A DNA stretch of 64,000 nt, taken from Hirudinaria manillensis (Eukaryota > Annelida > Clitellata > Hirudinida > Hirudinidae). Below, in pieces: positions 12,640 through 24,771 of this stretch. The notes beneath the pieces were generated by a model that saw only the letters and a list, made by a program, of their open reading frames with translations, was not told where the DNA came from and did not search any database. Position 1 is the stretch's first letter, and every line of letters starts with the position of its first letter. The DNA lies in assembly GCA_034509925.1 (NCBI GenBank), contig CM067530.1:248001-312000 (forward strand), read 5' to 3'. The translations under genes were made by a program, and so were the position numbers.

Positions 12640-13040
12640 GAAACTTCTATGGAAGCCCCGTCACCCTGGTGGATTAACGAGACCAGAGATCGGCGGCTTT
12701 CTCCAGTGTTCCTCGATGGCCTCAAAAGCTCCTCCTGGCTTCTCATTTGCAAGATCCAGAACGAGGCTTTCGCCTCTCCCGTCTAGACAGACCAATCCGC
12801 GTGAAGTAGGCTTACGTTGACTTGTCGACTACTCCCCTTGCGCCATCTTCGATGGGGAAGAGGTCATTTAGGTACCCTTTCGCTTCCATGTCCACCGATA
12901 GATTTGCATACCTTTCCGCTTTGAGCTCATTCATGCCACGAAACCGTCAATTCCGCTAAGACATCCGTTGAAGGTGACATAAGCACCAGATTCGTCCTCT
13001 TGCCCCTTTCAAGTAGCAACTGGGGATGGCGCCTCTAAAA
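12640..13040 (-). mobile_element. Decayed retrotransposon, C-terminal end of a reverse-transcriptase polyprotein
   Basis: A GC-rich island in AT-rich DNA. On the minus strand three frames read successively as VLAELTVSWHE, then LKAERYANL.VDMEAKGY followed by FPIEDGARGVVDKST, then AYFTRIGLSRRERRK and SFWILQMRS. This order (ELT.PWE, K..KY..L, G.....FPVEVG.RGF, RIG...R, ..FW.W..R) matches the extreme C-terminal region common to many animal non-LTR reverse-transcriptase ORFs. The copy is dead: at least two frameshifts and an in-frame TAA. No reverse-transcriptase core or element end was found. The match rests on remembered family patterns. Confidence 0.6.
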
Positions 13041-13119
13041 TTTTGTATATCTTTAAATTTACAGTTGTTCAATTCTTGTTACGACATATGAGAAATAGTA
13101 AAATATTGATATATCAGCA

Positions 13120-13327
13120 ATGTCAAAAGAACAGGAGAACATTGCCTGGATTGAGCAAAACTGGTTATGGGATCATTTAGAGGTCAATAATTTTCACTGC
13201 CAAAAACAATTTAGCATTGCAGCTCCTTGAAGGGTACCAGAATCTCTGTTATGATGCTGGAGATATCAGTGCTATTGAATCAACAAAAGAGCATTTATTT
13301 ATACCAAACCTAGACACAGTCCACTAA
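13120..13327 (+). CDS. Possible small gene of 55 residues, unrecognised
   Basis: Two exons, 13120-13182 and 13223-13327, split by a 40-bp intron (gtcaat...attgcag, phase 0). The product starts MSKEQENIAWIEQNWLWDHL and continues LLEGYQNLCYDAGD, then ends after IPNLDTVH. Its helical, acidic, Trp-rich composition looks like a real domain rather than random translation, and the second exon has no other open reading. It sits between the ACY1 and SLC17 genes, both minus strand. It could instead be the terminal exons of a longer gene, or a transposon relic. I do not recognise it. Confidence 0.35.
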
Positions 13328-13672
13328 TAGGGTAGGCTACAAAAATTTTGATAAAAATAACTTCTCTGAAGGATAAACAGAACTCCAATGTCAGAATCAA
13401 GGTCAATTGAGCGAATCGGATGGGGAATAATGGAAAAGGAACGAGTGCCTTACTCAGGTTCCATTTTGGACTCCAAAAAGTACTCAGGAACATGTCTCAA
13501 CCAGGACATGATAAGATCTAACCATCTCAAGGCATTTCAGATATCTCCTTGCAGATCTGCTTTATGCACAAGACATTGATCCAGCTTCAACCGAAGTACA
13601 TCCAACTTCGAGTTTCTTGTCGGCAACTATCACAGAGAACTTATGTTAGATTTTTCAGATAACCTAATGAGC

Positions 13673-13717
<45 letters not shown>

Positions 13718-14281
13718 GCTAATAATAGCATGTCCTCTCCTTTTTTCAAATTGAATTTTTCGTGAGCTCACAGGGGGAGGCATGCCTATGCTGGTAATTA
13801 TTAATAATTAATCAACACAAATCAAAAGCTTCACACAAAACCACATATTCTTGTCATTTCTTGGATTTGGATACAACACATATCCTCTCAAATGATCACA
13901 TTGCAATTGAAACTTAAAACATCATAAATGGAACTAGAAAATTTTTAAAAAAGTTAGAATCAAAATGAAATGTTCATCAACCCTAATGAAAATTGGATCA
14001 AAACTTCTGGAATTCCCAAAATAATGATATCACATACAACCCAGAAAATTGATCAACACATGAAACATTTGACCATCGCTACACTGAAGCAACTCCCATA
14101 GACTAGTTCAGCAACAAAATCTAATCATTATGGACCCAAACGGCTTGAATATGTTTAAAGTGAGGATCACTAAATGGCACAAATTATAGGTGGTATAGAT
14201 ATAAATGACAAACACCATCAAGTCAAAAAATACAGAAAAGACTGAGCCAACTAAACCAAAAAAGGCATTCCAATAAAATTA
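13328..14281. other. Intergenic with a microsatellite
   Basis: Holds a triplet repeat (listed separately). Two overlapping open frames on opposite strands (13299-13579) lack splice context and family resemblance. Nothing else is seen. Confidence 0.5.
13672..13718. repeat. (ATA/AAT)n microsatellite
   Basis: About 15 uninterrupted ATA units, followed by two short interrupted stretches (ataatagctaataatagc). A simple tandem repeat, probably length-variable. Confidence 0.95.
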
Positions 14282-17200
14282 TCAGATTTCATCTTTTTTC
14301 TCTTCTACCCTTTCCTTTTCAACTCCCCATGGCTGTCTCTTTCCACTGCCAAAAATACTGAAGAAGATGGCTCCAAAAGCATTGATGGCAGCTGCAAGAT
14401 AGAAGACACTCCTCCATGCTGCCCTAGAATGCTGCAAATGCAAAAAGTGGGGGATTGAGAGACCAATCAAAAAGCAATACAAAGAACAACTTCGACTACC
14501 TCTTTTGCAGTGAAAGCAGCTGCCACAGCTGGTCCAGCAAATCCAGGGATGGTGGCAAGAGTGTTTGTGAGCCCCATCAGAGTTCCTTGGAAATAAAAAA
14601 AAAACTTCCTGCATAAAGTTAGATTGGGACAATTTTGAGGCTGAAGCAACCTGCATAAATAGGGGCAAGGTCGAGATGATTGACACTCCATCCGGCCCAG
14701 GACACTCCGGACAAACCGACAGCAGAGATTATGCAAAACACAGCCAAAGCATTGTTACAATCAATGTAACCAGTGGCAACAAAGAATATGGCCGGGCCCA
14801 TCAGACCTGAAATAAATGTATCATGAATGAATTTTGCACTTGAAACTGACAAATTCTATTCGCTCACCAATAACGTTGGCTAGTTTCCTAACTTTGGTAA
14901 CAGAAAGTATTTGCTTTGTTATAAAAAAATCAGCCAACCATCCACTGCATACCATCAAGAACCAACAGACCAAGTATGGAAGAGCAGCTATGGCCCCATT
15001 CTAGTCCAAGGAAATATATTTTGGTACTCAAAACATGCACTAAATTCTTATTTATTGAAATAAATACTTACACTCTTAATGTCAAAGTTGAGGACTTTAC
15101 TAAAAAATGTTGGAAGACAAGTAAGCATGGTATAGAATCCCCAGTTATTGGCAAAATGTGCACTAGCAGTGGCATACAAACGTACCGAAGTGAAGATGGA
15201 ACGCCATGGCAGATCTTTCAAAGCTACCTTTTCAAGTTTATAAAATTATTTATAAGAAATAGTTCTCAAACCAACTCTTTTCAGTAAGTAAATGTAAAAC
15301 TTTACAGTTCTTGTTTTAGATGTTCCAAGAGCACTTAAAATATACTCCTTTTCAGCAGGATGAATTCTTGGATGGAGAGTTGGATCATCATAAATGAGGA
15401 AATACCAACTTATTGAGAAAAGTAAGCCAAGTGAACCTTTATAAAGCACAATATGTCATCAAAGTGCAACTAAGGATTATAAAATTACAAAAGAGAGTAG
15501 CACAAACCAAACAAATAAAAGATGGCTTCCCACGAATAAAATGCAAGCATGCCACAAACCGGGTTAGCAATGACAGTTCCAAGCTGACAACCTGAAAACA
15601 ATTAACATCATTAGCAAAATTTAATGGAAACCTAAATTAACGAGAGACCTGCATAAGCAAATGTTATGAGTTTGCTTCTTTCCAAGGGAGGTGCCCACTT
15701 GGAGATGAGACCGTGAGTGCACGGAAAACTAATGCCCTGCAACAGCAGACCGTGCTATCGTTCACATTTTATTCAAACATTCCATCAATAGTTCCAACCT
15801 GGAATATTCCCTGTAAGATTCTGATGACAATGAGCATTGGGGCATCAGCAGCTTTTGTCAGCAACGGTGTGGCCAAACACAAGATGGAATTACCACTGAG
15901 AGCGGCAAACAATAATTTCTTGCTCCCAAATTTTTGGGCCATGATTCCTCCAAAGAACTGAGTGCAAATGTAACCATAGAAAAAAGAACCAAGTATTGTC
16001 CCTTGAAGACCTGTGCTCCACAGGAAATCACCATCAACCTGCAATTGAACATATGTAAACAGACTCGATGCAGCAAAGATAAAATAAAATGGTCTCTGAC
16101 CTTTGCACTCTTTGTACTATTTGCTCCCTCACAAGCAGTCTCAGAAGATTTGTTGGGAGACACAACTTCAAGAGAATCAGCGTAAGTATGGTTGATCATA
16201 GCAACAATGGCAATGCTCAAATTGACTCTCATGCAATACAAGTTGATCATCGTAAGGAATGCCATGATTGCCACTATTGTTCGACATGATGGAAAAGCTG
16301 GAATGTTTAAGAAATATATTAAAACTTACTGTGATTAGAATGCTTTTAAAATAAACAACAACCCACAGGTGTACTAAACGTAAATAAATCATTCATCATT
16401 TGGACCTCGCTATCATTAAGATAAATGTGTTTTGAGTAAAAATATTGTCTGTGCAATATAAAAAGTGCAACAACAATTCTTCTTCCAAATGAGTTATAAT
16501 AATATAATATAATTAAAGATAATTAATCACCTATTGCTTGACAAATGAACTGACAATTAATTATTCAGATGATCTGATGAGTTTAGTTACCTCATTAGAA
16601 CAGTGAATTCTCATTAATTCAAACTCGGTGGATCATTAGATCGCATACACATATTTTACAAGCACGTGTTCAGAAACTGATGATATGATGCCTAATGTGC
16701 AATGGTGCACTCCTAAACAAACATTTCCTTAACTGTGCATCTAGGATGAAGAGGATGCAGCTTGAAAAGTTTCGTGATACTTTGGAACCTTGCTAGAGAA
16801 GCTATGGAGATAATGCTAAAGAGCATCCTAAAAGACAGACTATTTATGCCCCTTGCGAATTAATATTTATGTAACTCGAAATATTATGACATTAACACAT
16901 TCTATAATAATATTCTAAATATAAAAGTTACAGACTATCCAAAATACCAATGGAAATTTTATCAGCAAGTGCATCCAGCCTTTTAAGGTTATGAATCACC
17001 AAGCAAAATGCAGGATCAACACCAAAGTTATAAGGCAACATAATATAAACTAATCACATTAATTTTGTTATTTAAATTTATTATTAATTATAATCTAGAA
17101 TATCTAGAATTAATTATTTAAAACATCTGGAATTTAGAGTAAAAAATAACTTGGCCATTTCTGAAGCCTTAGAAGGGATATGTAATGAATATGATCAAGA

Positions 17201-17643
17201 TGACATTAGAGTTACAAGGGTGAATAATACAATAAGAAAGTACTAGTGGGCCAAGAGATAAAATTCAAGGTGAACTTCCAATATAAGACAATACAGTCAC
17301 ATAGTATGAAAAGAATGCCTGTTCAAAGAAAGAATAATTATGAAAGTAATGTTCAAATGATGGACATAGTGTAAAGTGATTACAAAAGAAACACATCAAG
17401 CATTGTTCGTAACTCGGTAACAAAACAAAGTGGTAAAATATTAAAAACATACGAATCTTGGCAGGAGGAGTAGAGACAGTGGGTTTCAAAATCAAATCCT
17501 CCTTGACTTCATTAGCGCCATCATCTATTTAGAAATAGAGATTTCAGAACTGGAAAAATATCGTTGAGTATGTCATCATCAAAAATCAAATTCGGCTCAC
17601 CCACAGCTTCTTCCTTGAGATCGTTAAGCTTTATTGATGTCAT
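14282..17643 (-). CDS. SLC17A5: SLC17-family anion transporter, sialin-like
   Basis: Twelve-helix major-facilitator transporter of the SLC17 family; sialin exports sialic acid with protons from lysosomes, and relatives load glutamate or urate. Twelve exons: 17643-17601, 17524-17453, 16297-16101, 16038-15799, 15736-15649, 15591-15508, 15436-15306, 15227-15072, 15000-14868, 14806-14651, 14585-14500, 14431-14282. All in phase, 511 residues (human sialin 495). The N-terminus is cytosolic and acidic. Helix 1 ends in YCMRVNLSIAIVAM. A large luminal loop with N-glycosylation sites (NKS, NST) follows. Then come WSTGLQGTILGSFFYGYI, WAPPLERSKL (the conserved ERS motif), QLGTVIA, SVNHLDLAPIYAG and TNTLATIPGFAGP. 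The 1.16-kb intron 2 has no visible exon. Substrate cannot be told from sequence alone; sialin is the closest remembered match. Confidence 0.92.
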
Positions 17644-18567
17644 AACTCTTAATGAAAATTTAATTTTTGCTTTCAGTCACGCGTTTTAAAATTAAAGCCA
17701 AACATGTTGAATATTTAAACGAGTGTATAGATTGATAATCTTCGTAAAAAAAAATAAATTCAAGCCACATAATAAACCTTCTTTACATTATGAAAAGCAG
17801 AATATGTTAAATTACCCAGCAATAAACGGCGAACCCGCACGCGACTCCAAATGAAAACACGCGCACCTCTACCGTCCTTCAAGTTTCTTTATTTATACGA
17901 CCTTGACCACCCAAAAACTTAGCTATTCCTATATTTAACGGCTTCTATAAATAGATGCTCGAAAGCATCTTAAATTATCCTTTATTAATTAAATGCCTGG
18001 ATGTCAGAATAAGATGTTTTACAATGTTTTTCACTAGTGAAGTCTTCAGAAGCTCATACAAAATAGGAAATCACCCGAGTCGGAAATAAAGGCCGCAAGT
18101 TAAATCTTTAGGCTCGTTTAATTTTCATGCCTTTCTTTTAAGATAGTTTACAATTTTCTTAATATCTTAATACGACCATCCAGTTTTGCTGCATCCAATT
18201 AAAAGTATTTATAAATAGTATTTATCTCTTGAAAGAGATCTTTACATAGAGGTGCCATCTCTTTTGGTAAATTAAAGCTATTCGACTCTTGTCCGACCTC
18301 TTCTTGTAAGGTTCCTTAGTAGGCTTTCTTTCAGACTATGTGATCCGAGGGGGACTTCAAAGTTTTGGTGGGAGAGAGAATTTTATTGTACCAAGGAACC
18401 AACATTAAGAGGGGTCATCCATAACAATTTAAAAGCTGCCTTTCAGACCAAATACGACCCAGTCGGTAAATCAATCCGGCTTAACTCCCACTAATTATTT
18501 ATCGTTTCATCCTGCCTAATTATACTAGATTTAAATTCAACATTCAATTCAATTATTCCACCTCAGC

Positions 18568-18925
18568 TCACCGACAGATTCTCGGAGGATGTTCCCCCGC
18601 CCTCGAACGTTTCGGTCCTTTGAAACAACATACACTTTCCAGGAGAAATAAATCTTCACTTGAAATAAATGACTGATTCGGCTCCTTCTTCGCGGCATCG
18701 ATGATCTTCTCCTTCATCGTAATGTCGATTCGCTTGCGTTTCTGAGCTGACATTTGCAGCGGAATTTGAAAAAGAAATTTGAAAATACAACACACGCAAT
18801 CATGGCATAGTAGCGAGACTAGAGGTGGCATAGTAAATTTATTTATATACATGTATATTGAATTTGGTCAGTACTGAGCAAAAGTGGCATAATAGCGAGA
18901 GTGGCATAGTAACGAGATTTGATTG
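18568..18925 (-). mobile_element. Truncated pogo/Tigger-like DNA transposon end
   Basis: On the minus strand, a reading frame from the ATG at 18753 begins MSAQKRKRIDITMKEKIIDA. This is the basic start and first helix of the helix-turn-helix of pogo/CENP-B-type transposases. The similarity ends after about 30 residues and the frame then reads non-homologous sequence. Ahead of it lie four copies of a 16-17 bp motif (gtggcatagtarcgaga on the plus strand) at about 18803, 18823, 18884 and 18901, typical of repeated transposase-binding sites near a terminal inverted repeat. The other end was not found. The family call is from pattern memory. Confidence 0.5.
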
Positions 18926-19254
18926 TATTTTGAGTAAAAAATAATAAATGTTAAAATATTCCTTAGAAAATGTTGTAATCATTTTTTAGTCCATTTGATC
19001 CTGTCAAATGAAAGAGTATTTTCTAAATTATTTATTTAAATCATTTCTTTAATTGTCAGCCAAAAAGTGTTCAAAAAAGGAATTTAAACAAAATAATCGT
19101 TAAAAGAAAAAACGAAATGTTTAAGTCGATTGTGCTGTGTATTACATTTTTCATAATCAAATTATAATATCACACATAACAGCAGGTAACAGCACATAGG
19201 TAAGGTAAAAATAATCATTCGCTAGTGTGCTGGAGGCATTCATACACTTATATA

Positions 19255-19325
19255 TAATATTTAACATAATATAATTTTTATATATTAATATTTATTTTTA
19301 TATATTTAACATAATATAATTTTAA
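19255..19325. repeat. Short AT-rich direct duplication
   Basis: The segment atttaacataatataatttt occurs twice about 46 bp apart, inside tatata-rich DNA. A local tandem duplication with no other feature. Confidence 0.7.
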
Positions 19326-21026
19326 TAATATAAATAACTAAGTTATAGCATTTTATCACATTGACACGTTTATCATTGAATGAAGAAAGATACTTTTATT
19401 AGTCCAAGTATTACGACGAAGGATACTCGGATTGCGACACAATCCGGAAATATCCGGTATCAGGCCATTATCCAACATAAATTAATAGTTTTTAAATCAT
19501 CTTACTTAGCGTTTGAATTTATACTAATATTGATATTATCTGTTTAAATATTAGTACTCGTAGATCTGGAGACTTAAAAGATCTGGAAAGAATCTAAAAA
19601 TAATCCTCTTAAAACGAAGTAAAGGGACTCATTTTGGAATTTGTCAAATGAAACCCTTTTTTTATTTATCTAACTAGTTTGATCCAAAAAAATTGTCACA
19701 ACTTGGATTTTTTTAAGGAAAATGTTGCTGCTATGTCGTTGAAGATTTGGATGGGCCAATAAAGGAGTATAATAGAAATGATTAATATTTAATTTTATAT
19801 GGTGCCACTACACCAGAGATATCATTGCGCATCGTTCGACTGTCGACGTAGAATTTGAATCAAAATGTCAGGAAATACATCGCTTGTAGTCAGGACCAAA
19901 ATTTTTCTTTGAAAAATTATTATTACGAAAAGGTATCATCAGGTTTCATGATCCTTTAAGTTTTGATTTCTGACATTTTCTTGAGAAACATTTTGCCACG
20001 AGGCTATTTACTCTTTGGCTAGGATTATTCTGTAAAATTTTGGAATGTATAAGTTTTTATATTTCTTCGGATAACAATTTCTCTGTTTTTATTAATTTCA
20101 GAGATTGATTCGGATTTCTTGATATTTAATTCTTACATTTTATTAAAGTTGGCTAAATATTAACATTTTGGAATGAATTGATGTTCTATAATATAAAAAT
20201 ATCGAGATAAATGAATGTCAAAAAGTCAAACAAATGCCTGAATGTCGTATTCTGAATAAAAACAGATTCATAAATCAAAAGTGACTAACAAAGTCATGAC
20301 TAACAAAGACGAATATTCAGAGCGAATAAAACTTACTGAAATGCTGAGCACTAAAAATGGACCTTCCTTTTGAATGTTTTCATGGGCGCCATTACATCAA
20401 AAGGCATTTCCTCTGCACTACGCACTGTGATTGAGCAGGCTGTATTATAATAGGTAATTGTCGGCTATTTTCGCTAGTTACTTCGTAGGCTGAGTTGTGA
20501 GTGGTTTGCTCAGAATTTCCTTCGATTGATCGGTCTTGATGGTTTTTAATCAATTTTCTGATTAATTCACACTCAAAGGGGTTTGTTATTTTACTCTTAG
20601 AGTTTTATTAAATTATCATTTGAATATTTATTTACTAATAAGTTAAGTTGAAATGCTGGAAAAGTTATTTTCTCCTTTTGCAATGAATTCGAAAGATTCT
20701 GCAGATATTTTGATTCTTTAGCTAATTTACATTTGGCAAAAGAGTCCTTAAAATGGTCTATTTGAGCATAATAAAAATTAGGTCTGGATTTACATTTTGT
20801 TGACGATGGAAGTACAATGTTTTAAATGAAATTAGTTGGATTATTTCAGAGAAGGTATAAATACTAAATGCGATCCATTTAAGGACCTGAATAGAAAACG
20901 TGAATTTAGTATAAAGCACAGAATTTAAATAAATAATTTCATAAAATTAATAAATCGGTGATGATAAACCGAAAGCGAATGTACAGAAAATCTAGTTATA
21001 TTTAAATTAAATGTCTAATTCAGAAA

Positions 21027-24000
21027 ATGGAGGATGATGAAGTCGGTTACTATCAGATCTTGGACAATTACACCATTTGGAGACTTGAGATAGTCGAAGA
21101 TGTTCCTCGCGTGAATCACGTCCCAATGAGAACTTTAAGTTTTCCTTCCTCTCCTCTTCATCGTCCCGTAGTTACACCTTCATTCCAACTCCCTCATGAG
21201 GTGCCTCTCCACAAAAAACGAAATCTGGCCAAAAACCTGAGAGCCATGATAGAAGACTTGCAACAAAAAGTGGAAAGAATTGAAGCTGAAGTTAGCGGTA
21301 AAAAAAAATATTCGTAAATTTGATGGAAGGACTGATTGTTTGGTGAATGATGAATTATAGAAATCTCAAGAACACGCGCCTATGTAAACAGCACTCGAAT
21401 CTCGTTCTACCTGTACTGAATTTGGATCGCGGCTTGCAAATACTCAACACACACAATGACATCTGCTAAATTATTAAGCATAATGTTGAAGTAGACGTTT
21501 TCACGTAGTTTTGGTGGAAACAAATATTCGTTTATGTAAACGTTTCATAGATGGCGACATTGTAACCAGTATCATTCCGAAACGTTCAATACCCTCACAA
21601 GGAGAGGAGAATGTTAATTCACACCAGCAAGACGGGATCAAATGTGAAGCTCCATGCAAACATTTTCATGAACTTTCGATGGTTAGGAAACAACTCGAAG
21701 TCCTAAGCAGAGACAAGCATTTTCTAGAAGAGCAAATTGTCAAACTACAACTTGATAAAGTCGGTTTTAATATTCGATCTTCTTACCTTTCTAAATCTTT
21801 TATCGTTTATGCATTTTATGTAGAGCTCGGATCAGGGGACCGACTCGGAAAAAAGGGTTTCCAAACTGGAAACTGAAAACAAACTTTTAAAAGAACAGCT
21901 AAGGCTGTCCCTCGAAAAGATTAGCCAGCTAAATAAAGAAAAATGTCTGGAATTTTCGAGCAGGTTTAGCAAGGTAGTACAATGTAGTACTGATTGTTGA
22001 GTCGAAGAGAATAATTACAGTTTAAAAATTAAAGAATTCCTACAAGACTGATGTGGCTCGGAATTTGACACGCGAACATCAAGCAAAACTACAAAAATAT
22101 CACGAATGTACTTTGGATTTGAAAGAAGATCTGGATTCGATAAGAGAGGCTTTCCTGGTTTTCCAAAATTGGGGACTCTTGCAATTACAACAGGTTAGCT
22201 TTGATCTCGTTGAATTCCAACGACTCATTTAACAACTTTAATGTTAAGGGAGGAATTAGGATCAAAGAAATTAAAGAAAGAAAAAGAGACATTCGATCTA
22301 ATTATCGGCCTCTGCAGAATGGTGACCTTTGCAAAACTCGAAAGGATTCGGCACAAAATATTGAGCGCTCGATTTCTCATGAGAAGACAAGAAAAAGAGA
22401 AGCAAGTCTAAACGATCCAGGGTTAATCGAGATTGAAAAAGATTCCGAGATAGTATCTGACTGTAATTCTTTGAGAGATACCGCCTACGTTAACGTCTCC
22501 GACAAGCGATTAACACCAGGTACGTGCTGAGAAGGTGCGATATTAATGAGCGTGACAGTTATTCAATGTTTTATAGTTACGCGTGGGAGCGCAGTATTGT
22601 ATCGCATTAGGCCTCTTCTTGAGAAAGATGCAAAGTCGTCAATCCACGTAACCCAGCAAGTCATTGAGGTGCAACATAGAAATAGAAACAAAACTTTTCA
22701 ATGTGCGCATATTGTTCAACCTACTCGATCTCAGGAACAGGTCGGCATTGGTTCTCATTTTGTAATGAATGGCTTTAAAATTAATCTTTAACATTAATGT
22801 TTGTGCAGTTATTTGATATGTTGAAATCCAATATCCTATCGTGCCTGTGCGGAATGAATATCTGCATATTCTTGTATGGAGAGACAGGTTCGGGAAAGAC
22901 ATATACCGCAGAGGTTTCTTTCTTTAAAAAAAATCGCAAAAATTATCTTGCAAATATTTAACATACTTCTGTTCTTTCAGGGCAGCGCTGATTCCGAAGG
23001 CATTTTGTCACTTTCAGTCGAAGAACTGCTGACAACTATGAGAACCGATAGCAAAGCTTTGAGTTTAAGCTGCAGCGTGGCCGAACTTCGCAACGAGATT
23101 TTCAGGTAGGCTGTAAATTCTTGATTTGCCATTCAATCATTCGATCTAATATTTATCGTAGAGATATTTTGAACACCAACTCCAAAACGAATTACCTCGA
23201 AACAAAACAAAATTCGGATGGAGGGATTACTCTGGCAAATTGGACGCAGGTTCAAATCCAGAGCAAAAGCGATTACGAGGTGAGATGATGGTGAAGCACT
23301 TTAGCCATAAATATCTTTGATTTGATATTTGACTTGCCTGTATAATTTTACAGAAAATCCTTGCAAGATGTCAGACAATTCACAGAGTTCACAACTGCAA
23401 CATGTCTCACATCATCCATAGCTTCAACATTTATTCATCAGATCGGGGCTTACTTGGTAAGGAAGTTACGTTCGTTACACGCACTAGGTGGCACTTTACA
23501 TCCTTTTTGCAGCCAGACTCTGTGTAATTGATCTTGCTGGATCCGAAAGAATAGACAAATCAGCTCATGATCCGATTCGAATGAAAGAAGTTCAAAATGT
23601 AGCGAGGTCATTGACATGTCTTGGTGATGTTCTCCACGCCATCAATACCAAGCAATGTCATGTGCCTTACAGGACTACCAAACTTACTCATTTTCTGCAG
23701 GATTACATACGTAAGAGAGCGCTTCAAATGCATCTTCACTTTTATAACTTTGTGAACTTTGCAGAAGGCAACAGCAAATCAACATTGGTCGTACATTTGA
23801 GGATGAACGAATCCAATTCATCTGAAACAATTTCTAGCCTCTTGTTTGGCCAACGAACAGCCGGATCCGACATGGGCCAACCGGGTTCAAAAACACCCAC
23901 AAAATCGTCGAGCAGAAGTGAAAGCCACGCGTCTACGCCTCGACCAAGGCGACCCTCAACAGGATTCGTGAACTCGGCCGATAAGAGGGGCTTTGTTAGG

Positions 24001-24105
24001 AGGAGTTCCATCAGTTCAGAGAGGAACTCATCCAGAAAAATGGCAATTACACCGCAGTCAGAAGGTCTCGCGAAATTCAGCTTATTTGTAGAGGTTTTGT
24101 ATTAA
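21027..24105 (+). CDS. Divergent C-terminal-motor kinesin (kinesin-14-like)
   Basis: Twelve exons: 21027-21297, 21509-21759, 21824-21973, 22035-22193, 22249-22519, 22577-22740, 22809-22913, 22981-23105, 23162-23279, 23354-23456, 23513-23710, 23765-24105. All in phase, 751 residues. Residues 1-365 are low-complexity and coiled coil. The motor lies near residues 370-690, so it is C-terminal as in minus-end-directed kinesin-14s. Motor signs: LYRIRPL (beta1), GETGSGKTYT (P-loop, normally GQTGSGKT), DLAGSER (switch II), VPYRTTKLTHFLQDYI, GNSKSTLVV. Switch I, normally SSRSH, reads CNMSHIIH, so ATP hydrolysis may be impaired. A Ser/Arg/Pro-rich basic tail follows. Orthology is unclear; KIF25-like is one possibility. 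Exon 5 is open in two frames. Confidence 0.82.
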
Positions 24106-24771
24106 CCAAATCATACATAATTATTTATCATACTTGTTTTACAGATAAATACTGAGTTCCTATTCGGTAGCATGAAAACTCTGCAAGGCTTCCGTTTCGC
24201 TTGTTTCTTGGAAGATATTTTTTTCAACTTTTTCCAACTTATCCAATTTTACTTCATCCTTGATGCTTATATATATATATATATATATCCTTTCGGATGC
24301 GATTTTTGAATTGAAATAAACAATTCTATGTTTTTATAATCTGTATTCTTCTGATGCTAAGCTCAAAATAAAAACATAAAAGCGTATTACTTTATATCAG
24401 ACTTGTAGCCAGCACTCTAATTCCACCTACTGATACCAATACTTAAGATTCCGGTACAAGTAGCAGTACCGGGCTCAACTTGGGTAGGGCTCAAGTACCA
24501 GTACTTGAGAAAAGTACAAACACGGGGTTAGGGGAACCATTATATAGAGATATTCCTTTTCTTTAACTCTTAAAGAATTACTTGAAACTGTGCGGATGAA
24601 GAGGCTCCTGGCTTCACGCTTCTGTTAATTATCAATTATTTGTACCAAGCCATAAGTTTGAGTTGAACATGAGTACATCGTCTGTACGTCATTAACACGT
24701 TGCTGCTTATTGTGCCTTCGCGCTAACTGAAATACATCCTTAGGTCAAATAGTGAATTTTTATTTCCATAA
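24106..24771. other. Intergenic; TA repeat and dispersed-repeat copy
   Basis: A (TA)10-type run lies near 24268-24288. Positions 24451-24517 hold a hairpin-forming segment and the second copy of the repeat also seen near 0.3 kb. No exon seen. Confidence 0.55.
24451..24517. repeat. Dispersed repeat copy with inverted ends
   Basis: Contains ccggtac (24451-24457) and its complement gtaccgg (24466-24472) around an 8-nt loop. It is followed by ctcaagtaccagtacttgag, which is itself nearly palindromic and matches 315-341 with one substitution and one indel. Looks like a fragment of a small non-coding, hairpin-rich transposable element. Confidence 0.5.

Larger units (their letters stand above)
17644..21026. 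other. Gene-poor AT-rich spacer
   Basis: About 3.4 kb between the SLC17 start and the kinesin start. It holds a pogo-like transposon remnant (18568-18925) and an AT-rich tandem duplication near 19255-19325. No other exon, RNA gene or repeat is recognised. Confidence 0.5.

Noticed and set aside
22639..24011. Minus-strand frames over the kinesin gene
   Set aside because: Antisense to well-supported motor exons.
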